Below, in pieces: positions 1 to 8,211 of a stretch of 19,902 bases of DNA; the first letter of the stretch is position 1, and each line of letters begins with the position of its first letter. The stretch spans positions 1 to 19,902 of the forward strand of contig JAEUWE010000264.1 in the NCBI GenBank assembly GCA_016791465.1, given 5' to 3'. The notes beneath the pieces were generated by a model. That model had not been told where the DNA came from, did not search any database, and saw only the letters and a program-made list of their open reading frames with translations. This stretch comes from Pseudobdellovibrionaceae bacterium. Its GTDB lineage: Bacteria; Bdellovibrionota; Bdellovibrionia; Bdellovibrionales; JAMPXM01. Position numbers and translations under genes: made by a program.

Positions 1-592
1 AAAGCTTCGCACGTCCCGCCTCATCAAGACTCGAAACTCCGATCGCCGTTGCTCGCTCAACGTGCTGCCACGCGCGAGTGCGATTGAATTTCGAATCCCA
101 TTCCAAAGCAAGGAGGCGCCCTTGCAAATACGTCTCTTTCAAACGCGACGCCCATACCCCGGTCGCCAGCCACACGGGCTTCGCATCAACAGCGTCCAGC
201 ACTTGCACCAAGCGATCGGCATTGGCCTTCTTGGGCCCGGCAACCTTCATCGCACAGCGAAGCTCAAGTCCGACAATCCAAGGCTCAAGGCTTTTCGCCA
301 CCTTCTTTGCTCTTGGTGCTTCGCTAAGACACGCGTCGGTCTGACCACTATCATAGGCCGCACGCATCGCCCGCAATTTTAAAAGAACCGATGGACTAAT
401 CACTGCATCCGTCTTGTTATCGCCAATCGCAAACAACACGGGCTGAGGGCCGCCGAGATTCGAAGCTCCATCTGTCGACGCCTCTTTGGGCGAAGTCCCT
501 TTTGCTGCAGCCCCCTTTGACGGAGCGCCGCTCACTGCTGTCGTCATGAACAGTGTGACCGTAACGACCTTGAGTACTGGGTAAAATTTCAC
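1..592 (-). CDS. Secreted protein of unknown function (partial, C-terminus outside window)
   Basis: An open frame runs from a GTG at 592 to the left edge with no stop, giving 197 visible residues. The product starts MKFYPVLKVVTVTLFMTTAVSG, a typical Sec signal peptide, followed by a low-complexity Ala/Lys/Ser/Thr linker (about residues 23-47). A helical-looking region then carries two Cys and ends in a stretch that could be a TPR-like helix pair (RAWQHVERATAIG). The GTG lies 3 bp after the stop of the upstream membrane protein and has GGGGAG about 6 bases upstream, so it is probably translated from the same mRNA as the two GT-C-like genes. I do not recognise the family. A periplasmic helper of the sugar-transfer module is possible from position only. 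Confidence 0.7.
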   Translation of the reverse strand, partial: MKFYPVLKVVTVTLFMTTAVSGAPSKGAAAKGTSPKEASTDGASNLGGPQPVLFAIGDNKTDAVISPSVLLKLRAMRAAYDSGQTDACLSEAPRAKKVAKSLEPWIVGLELRCAMKVAGPKKANADRLVQVLDAVDAKPVWLATGVWASRLKETYLQGRLLALEWDSKFNRTRAWQHVERATAIGVSSLDEAGRAKL

Positions 593-595
593 GCG

Positions 596-2326
596 CTACT
601 CCCCTACCGACGGCCTCAGCGCATAAACCTCGTGTCCATTACTGCTACTGACCTTGGTGAGTTGAGTTTGCCATGGCTTTGGCCCCGAGCCAAACCGCGC
701 TCGCTCGTCTGGCCCCCAGTAAATATGTGTGACTTTCAAACGGCGGGCGGCCTCGACCCAGCCTTCCGTACCGTTCATCAATGCATGCAAATCGGAGATG
801 ACCTGGTCCGAACGAATCGCATGCGACCAAAGATGTCCTTCATACCCCGCAACTCGCGGTCGACCGAAATAGGCCAGCACATGATTCGGCGTCGTCGCGG
901 CTGCGAAGACTGCATTTTTTGGAACAGAAATTAAGGCGCCCTCAGCATTTGAAATATCCTCGAGCGTCCACACCACCGCCGATCGATCTTTCGGCGATGC
1001 CCAGGACGAGAGCATGGCTTCAACTCCAGGAAAAAAGGCGAGACCGATTCCAATCCACGTTGCAAGTTGAATGCTGCGACGACGGCCAACGGATATCTCA
1101 CCGCTCGTCTCATCACGAAGCTCGCGGCCAATCACAGCAAACATCAAAACCCACGGCCAGATTAAAACTTTAATATTGTCCCAATCCCAAGGAGCCAGCA
1201 TGACCGTCAAACCTAAAAACCAAAAGGCCAAAAGGCCCAGAAGCTCGATTGAAATCTCGCTGACTCTTGCCCGACGCATCGAAACCAAAAGGCCAATCGC
1301 AATCAAAAACACCGAAAGACCTGAGCCAAAGTTGACCAATATCCACTGCCACGGCGACAGCGACGCTTGCGCCGACAAGGTCCACATCCATTGCAGATGC
1401 ATCACGCCGGCTTTTTCAAAACCGGCCGAAGTATGGAAAATCAAAACCGTCGCGGGAATAAAGGCACGCCGAAGAGCTGGGCCCATAAAAAACGACCGTA
1501 CGGCCTCGCGCGACTCCAATGCCGACCGAAACAGCATCAGCAAACTGACCATTAAAAACGAGTGCGCATGAATGATCGGAAACAGCCCCCACATCCAGCC
1601 CATACTTCTGAGAGTTGAAGTCGGCACAAAACGCCGTCCGACCTGTCGCCGACAATAGAGCAGTAGTGTCAACCCGAGCGGCAATGCCAAGAGGAATCCG
1701 CGTTGCGTGATCCAAACCGAGAGAAACAAACTCTTCCAATCAACCAGCTCAATGACGGCTCCCCCGCCAAAGAAGAACGCAGCCATCGCCCATGCGCCAC
1801 CCAACTCTCGAAGCAAAATGAGGGTGGCAAGCGTTGCTGCCATTCCATACAAGAGGAGATGTCCAGCGGTCTGAATGCCGAGGCACTCCCAGAGAGCGCC
1901 ATACAAGTCGACGCCAAATGGATAGCGCAAGGTCTCTGTCGCAAAGATCGGATTGAGCGGCATAAAGTCGGCGCCGCTCGCCAAGAAACGAATCAGCGAA
2001 AGGTGAAACGGAAGATCGCCGTAATTTGTCGCCGACAGAGTCGTCAGCGTCGATCCGTTTGGATTCGGCATGAGCGGCATCAGCCACGCAAAATGCTTCC
2101 ATGCTGCAAACATCGTGAAAAACAAAATTGAAATCTCAAGCGCCGACCACGATCGCGAATCAGCCTCAAGACGACGCGCAAAGCCGCGGCCCTGCCAATA
2201 CCCCAGAGTGAGCGCGCCAATCGAAACCAAAGGCGAAATCCCGCCCGCAAGCAAGCCCAAGATCAAAGCCCAACCGATCGCGAATACGGAGTGAGCTGTA
2301 AACGTCAGTGCGAAGGCCGTCATCAT
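596..2326 (-). CDS. Polytopic GT-C-like membrane glycosyltransferase (putative)
   Basis: 576 residues with roughly ten hydrophobic segments over residues 1-440 and a soluble C-terminal part of about 130 residues. The first large loop has NYGDLPFHLSLIRF, with Asp104 and His108. This matches in placement the acidic loop motif that GT-C enzymes use to engage a lipid-phosphate sugar donor. The C-terminal part ends with a VTHIYWGPDE segment, as seen near the end of several GT-C-like proteins. The ATG at 2326 overlaps the Agl23-like stop codon as ATGATG, with GAGGGGG about 4 bases upstream. It follows an Agl23-type gene in the same unit, so a role in moving or transferring sugars on a polyprenyl carrier is likely. 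The exact reaction is unknown. The GT-C assignment rests on topology and one motif. Confidence 0.65.
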   Translation of the reverse strand: MMTAFALTFTAHSVFAIGWALILGLLAGGISPLVSIGALTLGYWQGRGFARRLEADSRSWSALEISILFFTMFAAWKHFAWLMPLMPNPNGSTLTTLSATNYGDLPFHLSLIRFLASGADFMPLNPIFATETLRYPFGVDLYGALWECLGIQTAGHLLLYGMAATLATLILLRELGGAWAMAAFFFGGGAVIELVDWKSLFLSVWITQRGFLLALPLGLTLLLYCRRQVGRRFVPTSTLRSMGWMWGLFPIIHAHSFLMVSLLMLFRSALESREAVRSFFMGPALRRAFIPATVLIFHTSAGFEKAGVMHLQWMWTLSAQASLSPWQWILVNFGSGLSVFLIAIGLLVSMRRARVSEISIELLGLLAFWFLGLTVMLAPWDWDNIKVLIWPWVLMFAVIGRELRDETSGEISVGRRRSIQLATWIGIGLAFFPGVEAMLSSWASPKDRSAVVWTLEDISNAEGALISVPKNAVFAAATTPNHVLAYFGRPRVAGYEGHLWSHAIRSDQVISDLHALMNGTEGWVEAARRLKVTHIYWGPDERARFGSGPKPWQTQLTKVSSSNGHEVYALRPSVGE

Positions 2327-3780
2327 CGCGCCCCCTCGACTTCGGCGCCAAGCGGCACAAACGACTTAAACTTTTCTTGATCGAACAGCGCCCAGCCGCC
2401 TTGGTATGCATCGCGCAGATGAAAACTCATTCGCAACATTGGTTTTTTTAGGATTTTGCGAACGCCATTCCAAGGATCTTCATCGATCAACAAAAGTCCG
2501 GCGCGCTCAAGTAAACTTGGATCTGCGGCAAGATCCTCAAGACGCACATACTTTAAGTGTGGAAATAAACTCATGTCATACGGAAGCGGCCAAGGTTCTT
2601 TTACTAAAAGCAAAACCAATTCATTGCGAAGCTCGGGGCGCGCCTGAACCGCACGCTTGAGAACGGCCATCACGTTGGTGTAGTCGGCCGTGGTTTGCAC
2701 GTAAACATAGGGCTCAGTCGGATCGACAAACTTTTCAAACGAGAGCTCGTACGCCTTCCATGTTGAAATCGCGAGCAGACTGATCGCGATTGGCTTGACC
2801 ACTCTTCTCACCCAACCGCTCGTGCTCTCGATCAATCCACCCAGTACAAAAGCGAGCGGCCAAAATCCCAAGATCAACCACGGTGTCTTATAGGGAACCA
2901 GCGTGTATGCGAGCCAATGGCCAAAACCGGCCAAGACCAGCGTCCGCACACGTCGACTCGACGATCGCCACAAAACCAAGGGCACAAGCGAGAGCGACAG
3001 AAGCAAAGGCCACTCGTAACGAGCGAGCAGCATCAGCCAATAACTCCACTCCTTCTCGTGACCATTACCGACCTGACCTGTCTTCGACCAAAAGTCGAAG
3101 GCCTTGAAAAAATCAAATGCACCTGAAGGTTTTGCCAAAAAACCCGTGAACAGCAATAGTAGCGACGTCACCGACAGCACCACGGCCGCAACAACCACCC
3201 AACGCGACTCGCGCGGCTCAGCCACCCGTGCGCCGCCAAGCTCCCAGCGCTCGAGCCAGCCGATCAGGAATTCGGCAATGAACCACGTCCCGATAAAAAT
3301 AAAGAAAGTCTCTTTGGTGGCAATCATGATCACCGCGCCAAGCGCCGTCAAAAACGAGCGCCTCCGAAAACGACCTGCGACAAATAAAACCTGGCCCAGG
3401 ACAAAAAGAGACTCGTGGATGGCATATCGTCCATAAAAAACAAAGGCCGGACTCACGGCCAAGATCCACGCCGCCCACTCCGCCACGCGTCCCACCTCGC
3501 GACGAAGCGACCAAACCGCGCCCACAAGACCAACGGCGATCAGCGCATTCATGATTCGAAAAGACTCAACCGATCGGCCCCACAGGATCTCAGCAAAATG
3601 CAGAAGGTAGAAATACAAAGGACCATGAAAGTTTGTTGGGTCGTAGGAGTAAAATCCATCGCGCCATATCTGAAGAACAAAGTGACCGTTAATGCCCTCA
3701 TCAAAATGAGGCGGCTTAATACCGAGTGCGATCATGCGGAATAAAAAGGCGACAAGAAGAACTAAACTAGTCCTCATCAT
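2323..3780 (-). CDS. Agl23-like (TIGR03663) membrane protein, flippase-associated / GT-C type
   Basis: 485 residues from the ATG at 3780, with an N-terminal TM and about ten TM segments in all. HFDEGINGHF (Asp27, Glu28) and SYDPTNFHGPLYFYL (about residues 45-59) are hallmarks of the TIGR03663 family, named flippase activity-associated protein Agl23, which resembles GT-C enzymes such as PMT/ArnT. The open frame extends to 4020, but that extension is charged, has no signal character, and would run across the start of the divergent GT2 gene. I chose the double ATG at 3780/3777, where the hydrophobic N-terminus begins. No good Shine-Dalgarno is visible there, so initiation may be leaderless, or the start may be the Met at 3816. 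The gene probably works with the divergent GT2 enzyme, which would make its lipid-linked sugar. Confidence 0.75.
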   Translation of the reverse strand: MMRTSLVLLVAFLFRMIALGIKPPHFDEGINGHFVLQIWRDGFYSYDPTNFHGPLYFYLLHFAEILWGRSVESFRIMNALIAVGLVGAVWSLRREVGRVAEWAAWILAVSPAFVFYGRYAIHESLFVLGQVLFVAGRFRRRSFLTALGAVIMIATKETFFIFIGTWFIAEFLIGWLERWELGGARVAEPRESRWVVVAAVVLSVTSLLLLFTGFLAKPSGAFDFFKAFDFWSKTGQVGNGHEKEWSYWLMLLARYEWPLLLSLSLVPLVLWRSSSRRVRTLVLAGFGHWLAYTLVPYKTPWLILGFWPLAFVLGGLIESTSGWVRRVVKPIAISLLAISTWKAYELSFEKFVDPTEPYVYVQTTADYTNVMAVLKRAVQARPELRNELVLLLVKEPWPLPYDMSLFPHLKYVRLEDLAADPSLLERAGLLLIDEDPWNGVRKILKKPMLRMSFHLRDAYQGGWALFDQEKFKSFVPLGAEVEGAR

Positions 3781-3838
3781 TGACTGATCGTACCGAATTT
3801 CTCTTGAGTGTCGCATTCCTTGGAATAAGGTATCACTC

Positions 3839-4603
3839 ATGGGAAGCCTGTCCAAACCTTCTGTCTCAATCGTCATCCCGGCGTACAACGAGGAGCGTCG
3901 GCTGCCCCTCGCGATCAGAGACATGCGCGGCTTTTTTGGCCCGTCCCAGACCTCACTTGAGTTTATCATCGTCATTGAAAAATCAAAGGACCGCACTGTC
4001 GAAGCCGCCCACAAAGCCATCGACGGCGATACGCGGTTTCGAGTGATCGCAAATGACGTTCAACGCGGCAAAGGCTTTGCCGTCAAAACCGGCATGCTCC
4101 AAGCCCAAGGCGACATCGTATTCTTTATGGATGCTGACCTCTCCACTCCCCTGGCTGAGATCGGCACCTTCCTCTCGATCCTCATGTCTGATCCCACGAT
4201 CGACATCGTCATCGGCTCACGAGCCGAAGCGAAAAGTCAGATCCTCAAAAAACAGACCTGGATCCGGCAGAATCTCGGCCGCGGCTTCAACCACCTTGTG
4301 CAGACCGTCGGTATTCGCGGAATCAAAGATACGCAGTGTGGATTTAAGGCGTTTCGCTTGAGAACAATCGAACCGATTTTCACTCGACAAACAATTGACG
4401 GCTTTGCCTTCGACGTCGAGGTTTTACTCCTCGCCCGCAAGCTCGGCTTCAAGATCGTCACGCAACCCGTGCGCTGGATCAATTCTCCAGACTCGAAAGT
4501 TCGAATCTGGATTGATCCGCTCAAAATGTTCTGGGACCTCATCAAGGTGCGCTGGATCGTTCGACGGACCCTGAAAGCGAAATCACCCGGTTCAGCGCCG
4601 TAG
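3839..4603 (+). CDS. GT2 family polyprenyl-phosphate glycosyltransferase (dolichyl-P-glucose synthase-like)
   Basis: 254 residues, a single GT-A domain with no C-terminal membrane extension. Features in order: VSIVIPAYNEERRL at the N-terminus, the nucleotide-binding and metal-binding FMDADLSTP with Asp98 and Asp100, a GSR at 126-128, and the DTQCGFKAF segment (164-172) typical of the dolichyl-phosphate glucose/mannose synthase subgroup. FAFDVEVL (189-196) completes the family pattern. It should transfer a hexose from a nucleotide sugar to a polyprenyl phosphate at the cytoplasmic face, and the two divergent GT-C-like proteins are plausible users of that product. AAGG lies 8 bases before the ATG. 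The last 62 bp overlap the 3' end of batD on the other strand. The sugar cannot be told from sequence. Confidence 0.88.
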   Translation: MGSLSKPSVSIVIPAYNEERRLPLAIRDMRGFFGPSQTSLEFIIVIEKSKDRTVEAAHKAIDGDTRFRVIANDVQRGKGFAVKTGMLQAQGDIVFFMDADLSTPLAEIGTFLSILMSDPTIDIVIGSRAEAKSQILKKQTWIRQNLGRGFNHLVQTVGIRGIKDTQCGFKAFRLRTIEPIFTRQTIDGFAFDVEVLLLARKLGFKIVTQPVRWINSPDSKVRIWIDPLKMFWDLIKVRWIVRRTLKAKSPGSAP

Positions 4604-6470
4604 TCGTTTCGTCGATCAGTTTTTTGAGATTTGCGCTCTCTTTGCTTGCACCCAAAACTGATTCCGGCGCAAACGCCAAGAACTCCATCGCCTGAAGGCA
4701 GCGGGTCAGCTCCGCGCCGATCTCACGCTTGAGCGTTGGCGGCAGCGCCTCGATCAGCTTTCCAGTTTCTCGCTCATGCACGCGATCACCGACGATTTCC
4801 CCTAGGACGAATGCGATTGCATTGACGCCCTTAACGCCCACGGACCGAAACTCACCCTTTTTCGCGGCGACATCAAGATCGCGCATGCGCGTTTTCAATC
4901 GACGCCCAAGACTTGGTCCACCGCGCCCAATTCCAAGTTCGCGCCAAGCCAAGCCAAAAAGAATCGCAATCGCGAGTGAATAAAGTCCGCCCGCCCCGGC
5001 GACGGCCTGCGCCAATGTCCACCGCGACTCAGGCTTCAATGTTTCAATCAATCGCGGTTCAAATGCCGCGCGCTTCTTTGGCGCATCACCGCTCTTTGCA
5101 AAGCTCTGCGAACTTGTCTGTCCTGTCGACGATGCCCCCGCGCCAACGCGCACGCGAAGCGGTTCTGTTGAGCGACTCACGTACTTCTTCGTCGCCGGGT
5201 CAAACATCGAGGCCGCAATTGCTGGAATCACAAACTCGCCGTCACGACGCGGAATCAATTGCAGCGTGAACTCCTTAAAGCTCGTACCCCAATTAAAGAA
5301 CTTCGCCTCTTTCTGAGTGTCATAAAGCTCAAGCCCCTCAGGTGCTTGGAACGGTGGAATATCGATCAGCTTTGCGTTCCCGCGCCCTTCGAAACGGATC
5401 TTCAAGGGAAACGGTTGATTCGCGATCACACTGTTATCATCAATGCGTGCGGTCACTTGAAAGTCACCAACAGCGCCAGAAAAGTTTTCTGGTCGGCCTT
5501 CAACGGGCAACGGTTTCACTTTGATTTTGACCGGCGCCGAGGTTTTCGTGAATGTGTAGGCCTTGCCCATTCCGAGCGCACCAAATGGATCAGCTCCCGG
5601 AATCACGGTGCACTTCGCCTGGTACGAATCCACCGTCGCCGAACCTTCCTTGATCGGAAACAGCGCAAACGATGCGAGCAGCGCCTTCTTATAGGGCACT
5701 CCATCAATTACTTCCTGTTGGAAGTTCAGATGGGTTGCAATCTCGATATCCTCTTTCCAGAAACCCTTCAGGCTCGGATATTTCAGCGTATCCAGATCGC
5801 GAATCATCCCGGTCGTGTATAAGAAAAAACTCACCGTCACCTGCTCGCCAACATAGGCCTCAGTCTTATCGGTCTCGACCTGAATAAAAAATGCCTCGTT
5901 GGGATTTCCAGGCAGAGTTCGCGATCCACCTTTCGGCACCGCCTGCATCCCGCGTCTTAAGAGTTGCGAAAAGACATCCTCTTCTTCGTCTTCCTCAAAT
6001 CCCGGTGGAGCTTGCGGCCGCTGCTTCGGCTGCCCAAGTCCACTGGCCACTCGAACCGAAATCGCTTTTGTGCGAATGCTCCGACCGTTCACAATCACTT
6101 CAACTGGGTAGATGGTGAGCGCACCAACGCGTTTGGGGCTCAGCTGCCAGTTGAAGACATTTCGACGAATGGTTTGAAACTGCGGCCCACTCGGCGTGTT
6201 CACCATCGTCGAGCGAATTTCTTTTCCCTGCCAGTTCGAAAGCACCTCAAAGTCATTCATCGGGGGAAGCGTCGGCGAAGCGACATCAATGTCCTCTTGC
6301 GACTCCACCGACACCGAAAGCACGATCGTACCCGACGGATCAATCGCCGCCCGATCAACTTCGGCCTTGACCTCAGGTGCTCCGGCCGCGCTGGCGACCG
6401 GGACACCAAAAAATAGAAGTGCACATAGGCAAGCCGAAAGAACCTTACCAGTCTTTGTCGCGAGGTGCAT
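4542..6470 (-). CDS. batD: BatD-like periplasmic Ig-fold protein with C-terminal membrane anchor
   Basis: 642 residues from the ATG at 6470. The signal peptide (about 1-28, cleavage after VASA) leads into a long beta-rich region of repeated Ig-like domains (about 32-445) with typical BatD phrases such as VGEQVTVSFFLYT (207-219). A low-complexity Ser/Thr/Lys linker, one TM (about 486-508) and a helical cytosolic tail follow. BatD proteins belong to the Bat (Bacteroides aerotolerance) complex with the VWA proteins BatA and BatB. The open frame extends to 6548, but the start at 6470 has AAGGGGG 5 bases upstream and directly precedes the signal peptide. It overlaps the batB-batC end by 26 bp and is the last gene of the operon. 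The acidic stretch EEDEEEDV (159-166) is a local oddity. The 3' end overlaps the convergent GT2 gene. Confidence 0.88.
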   Translation of the reverse strand: MHLATKTGKVLSACLCALLFFGVPVASAAGAPEVKAEVDRAAIDPSGTIVLSVSVESQEDIDVASPTLPPMNDFEVLSNWQGKEIRSTMVNTPSGPQFQTIRRNVFNWQLSPKRVGALTIYPVEVIVNGRSIRTKAISVRVASGLGQPKQRPQAPPGFEEDEEEDVFSQLLRRGMQAVPKGGSRTLPGNPNEAFFIQVETDKTEAYVGEQVTVSFFLYTTGMIRDLDTLKYPSLKGFWKEDIEIATHLNFQQEVIDGVPYKKALLASFALFPIKEGSATVDSYQAKCTVIPGADPFGALGMGKAYTFTKTSAPVKIKVKPLPVEGRPENFSGAVGDFQVTARIDDNSVIANQPFPLKIRFEGRGNAKLIDIPPFQAPEGLELYDTQKEAKFFNWGTSFKEFTLQLIPRRDGEFVIPAIAASMFDPATKKYVSRSTEPLRVRVGAGASSTGQTSSQSFAKSGDAPKKRAAFEPRLIETLKPESRWTLAQAVAGAGGLYSLAIAILFGLAWRELGIGRGGPSLGRRLKTRMRDLDVAAKKGEFRSVGVKGVNAIAFVLGEIVGDRVHERETGKLIEALPPTLKREIGAELTRCLQAMEFLAFAPESVLGASKESANLKKLIDETTTALNRVISLSGSVERSSAP

Positions 6471-8211
6471 CCTTGCCCCCTTCTCTCTGCATCTTTTCCC
6501 GAATCTGATCTTCTTGTCGTTTGAGCTCTTCCAAAATTCGACCGACATCTTGCTGACTCAACTGCTCCGACTTAAACGGACGCGGCGTCGGTTTAGGCGT
6601 GGGGCCCGTTTGCGGCTGTTGCTGCTGATTGGGCTGCTGCTGATTCTGTTTCGGATCTTTACTCTTATCGTCTGGCTTGTCGTTTGGCTTTTGCTGTTGG
6701 TTGTCCGATTGGCCGTCGCCGTCACCAGACTGCAAAAGCAATTCGATATTCTTTTTCACTTCTTTCGAGTCAGGCTTAAGCTTTAACGCCGCTTGAAATG
6801 CCGAAAGAGCTTCGTCGTATTTTTTCAGTTCGGCGTAGGCCAACGCGCGGTTGAAGTTGATCTTAAACGCAAGCTCAGGTGCCGGTTTCAGCGTGAGCGC
6901 CACATCGTATTCACTGGCCGCCTTGGCCGCATCTTTATTGGCTTGAAAACTGGTTCCCAAATTGTAGTGAACCGTCGGATCGTCCGGCAGGTCGCCGAGT
7001 GCCTTTGAAAAGCCATCCAAAGCCTCAACGGGCTTTTCGCTCTTCAGATCACCAACGGCGCGGTTATTTTCGCGAATCCCTCGAAACTCATCGACGGCGC
7101 CCGCTCGGGCCTCGGGCGCCACTCCGCCAAGTGCCAACATCACCGCCAAGGCCGATAGACCCGACTCAAAACGTCCGCGCCACACGCGCTCGCCAGGGGC
7201 TCGTTCGCCCAGCAAAAGATCAAAAGCCAAGAACACCAACGCCAACAAAAGAAACAGCTGAAACTTCTCTTCGTATTGAGTCGACATGCTCGACGCAAAT
7301 TCAGCCTTCTGCAGGCGATCGATGTCTTCTTTAATCGCCCGCGCCTCGTTGCCGCCAAAGGATGCAAAGTGAAAAGCACCGCCGCCAGCCCGAGCCAGAT
7401 CTTTTAAGAACTCACCCTTCACCTGCGAAATCACCTCTTTGCCATTTCGATCTTTTTTATAGCTGCGAAGGTAACCTCGCTCATCGCGAATTGGAATCAT
7501 CCCCCCGCGTTCAGTTCCAAATGCCATCGTGAAGATCTTGACTCCTTCACCAGAGAACTTCTTCGCAAGTTCAAGCGCTCCCTTTTCCTGATCCTCGCCA
7601 TCGCTCAGCACCAAGATCACGCGCGTCGTGCGAACCTGATCATCATCCTCCACGCCGCCTCTTTCAAAAGCGTCGTGTGCCTCCTGCAGTGCTCGCGCAA
7701 AGTCGGTTCCTTGAGACTCAATTGAATAGGGCGAAAGCGAATCAAGAAACATCTTGAGAGACGTGATGTCGTTTGTAAGTGGCGAAAGCAGCAGCGCGCT
7801 ACCGGCAAATCCAACCAGACCAACTTTGTCGCCCGAAAGCATATCAAAGAGGCGAGCGAGCTCCGCTTTCGCAAACTGCAAGCGCGAGGGCTTAATGTCC
7901 TCAGCCAACATCGAGGTCGAAACATCGAGTACGACCATCATCTCAACACCGCGGACTTTGATCTCCGATTGGCCTTTTCCCATCTGCGGTCGCGCCAATC
8001 CCAGAATCGCAAATGTAAGACCGACCAGACGAAGAACCATCCGCAGGCGTTTTCTTCCGGGCGACGCATTTCGCGCCAAAAACGGTGCGAGTCTTTCCCC
8101 AAGTCCTTTACTCAAACGTCGCGCTTTTGCTCGCGCCGTCAGCCACGACAAAACCAGAAGAACCGGAACAAGCCACAACAGCTGAAGCCACTCAGGATTT
8201 GCAAACCGCAT
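6445..8211 (-). CDS. batB: Fused BatB-BatC: VWA membrane protein with periplasmic TPR domain
   Basis: 588 residues from the ATG at 8211. The N-terminal part has TMs at about 8-25 and 57-73, then a VWA domain with a complete MIDAS (Asp96, Ser98, Ser100 in DVSTSM; Thr169; Asp204 in SDGED) and TM3 at about 317-335. A signal-peptide-like segment (349-370, ending EARA) leads into TPR repeats (about 375-490), a Gln/Pro/Lys-rich linker (500-545) and a short helical tail (550-575). In many genomes BatB and BatC are separate genes; here they are one frame. The ATG overlaps the batA stop as TGATG with AGGAGG 8 bases upstream, so translational coupling with batA is likely. Members of the family act in envelope stress or aerotolerance, but the biochemical role is not settled. 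Confidence 0.9.
   Translation of the reverse strand: MRFANPEWLQLLWLVPVLLVLSWLTARAKARRLSKGLGERLAPFLARNASPGRKRLRMVLRLVGLTFAILGLARPQMGKGQSEIKVRGVEMMVVLDVSTSMLAEDIKPSRLQFAKAELARLFDMLSGDKVGLVGFAGSALLLSPLTNDITSLKMFLDSLSPYSIESQGTDFARALQEAHDAFERGGVEDDDQVRTTRVILVLSDGEDQEKGALELAKKFSGEGVKIFTMAFGTERGGMIPIRDERGYLRSYKKDRNGKEVISQVKGEFLKDLARAGGGAFHFASFGGNEARAIKEDIDRLQKAEFASSMSTQYEEKFQLFLLLALVFLAFDLLLGERAPGERVWRGRFESGLSALAVMLALGGVAPEARAGAVDEFRGIRENNRAVGDLKSEKPVEALDGFSKALGDLPDDPTVHYNLGTSFQANKDAAKAASEYDVALTLKPAPELAFKINFNRALAYAELKKYDEALSAFQAALKLKPDSKEVKKNIELLLQSGDGDGQSDNQQQKPNDKPDDKSKDPKQNQQQPNQQQQPQTGPTPKPTPRPFKSEQLSQQDVGRILEELKRQEDQIREKMQREGGKDAPRDKDW

Noticed and set aside
1071..1571. Plus-strand open frame of 166 codons opposite the GT-C-like gene
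   Set aside because: Lys/Arg/Thr-rich shadow of a hydrophobic membrane protein on the other strand.
3781..4020. 80-residue N-terminal extension of the Agl23-like protein
   Set aside because: Charged, not hydrophobic, and entirely opposite the start of the GT2 gene.
5259..5822. Plus-strand open frame of 187 codons inside batD
   Set aside because: Antisense to a well-supported Ig-fold coding region, Arg/His-rich composition and no recognisable domain.
6196..6786. Plus-strand open frame of 196 codons rich in Leu/Arg
   Set aside because: It is the complement of the batB-batC Gln-rich linker and of the batD start. The leucine runs come from reversed CAG/CAA repeats. It has no ribosome site or family match.
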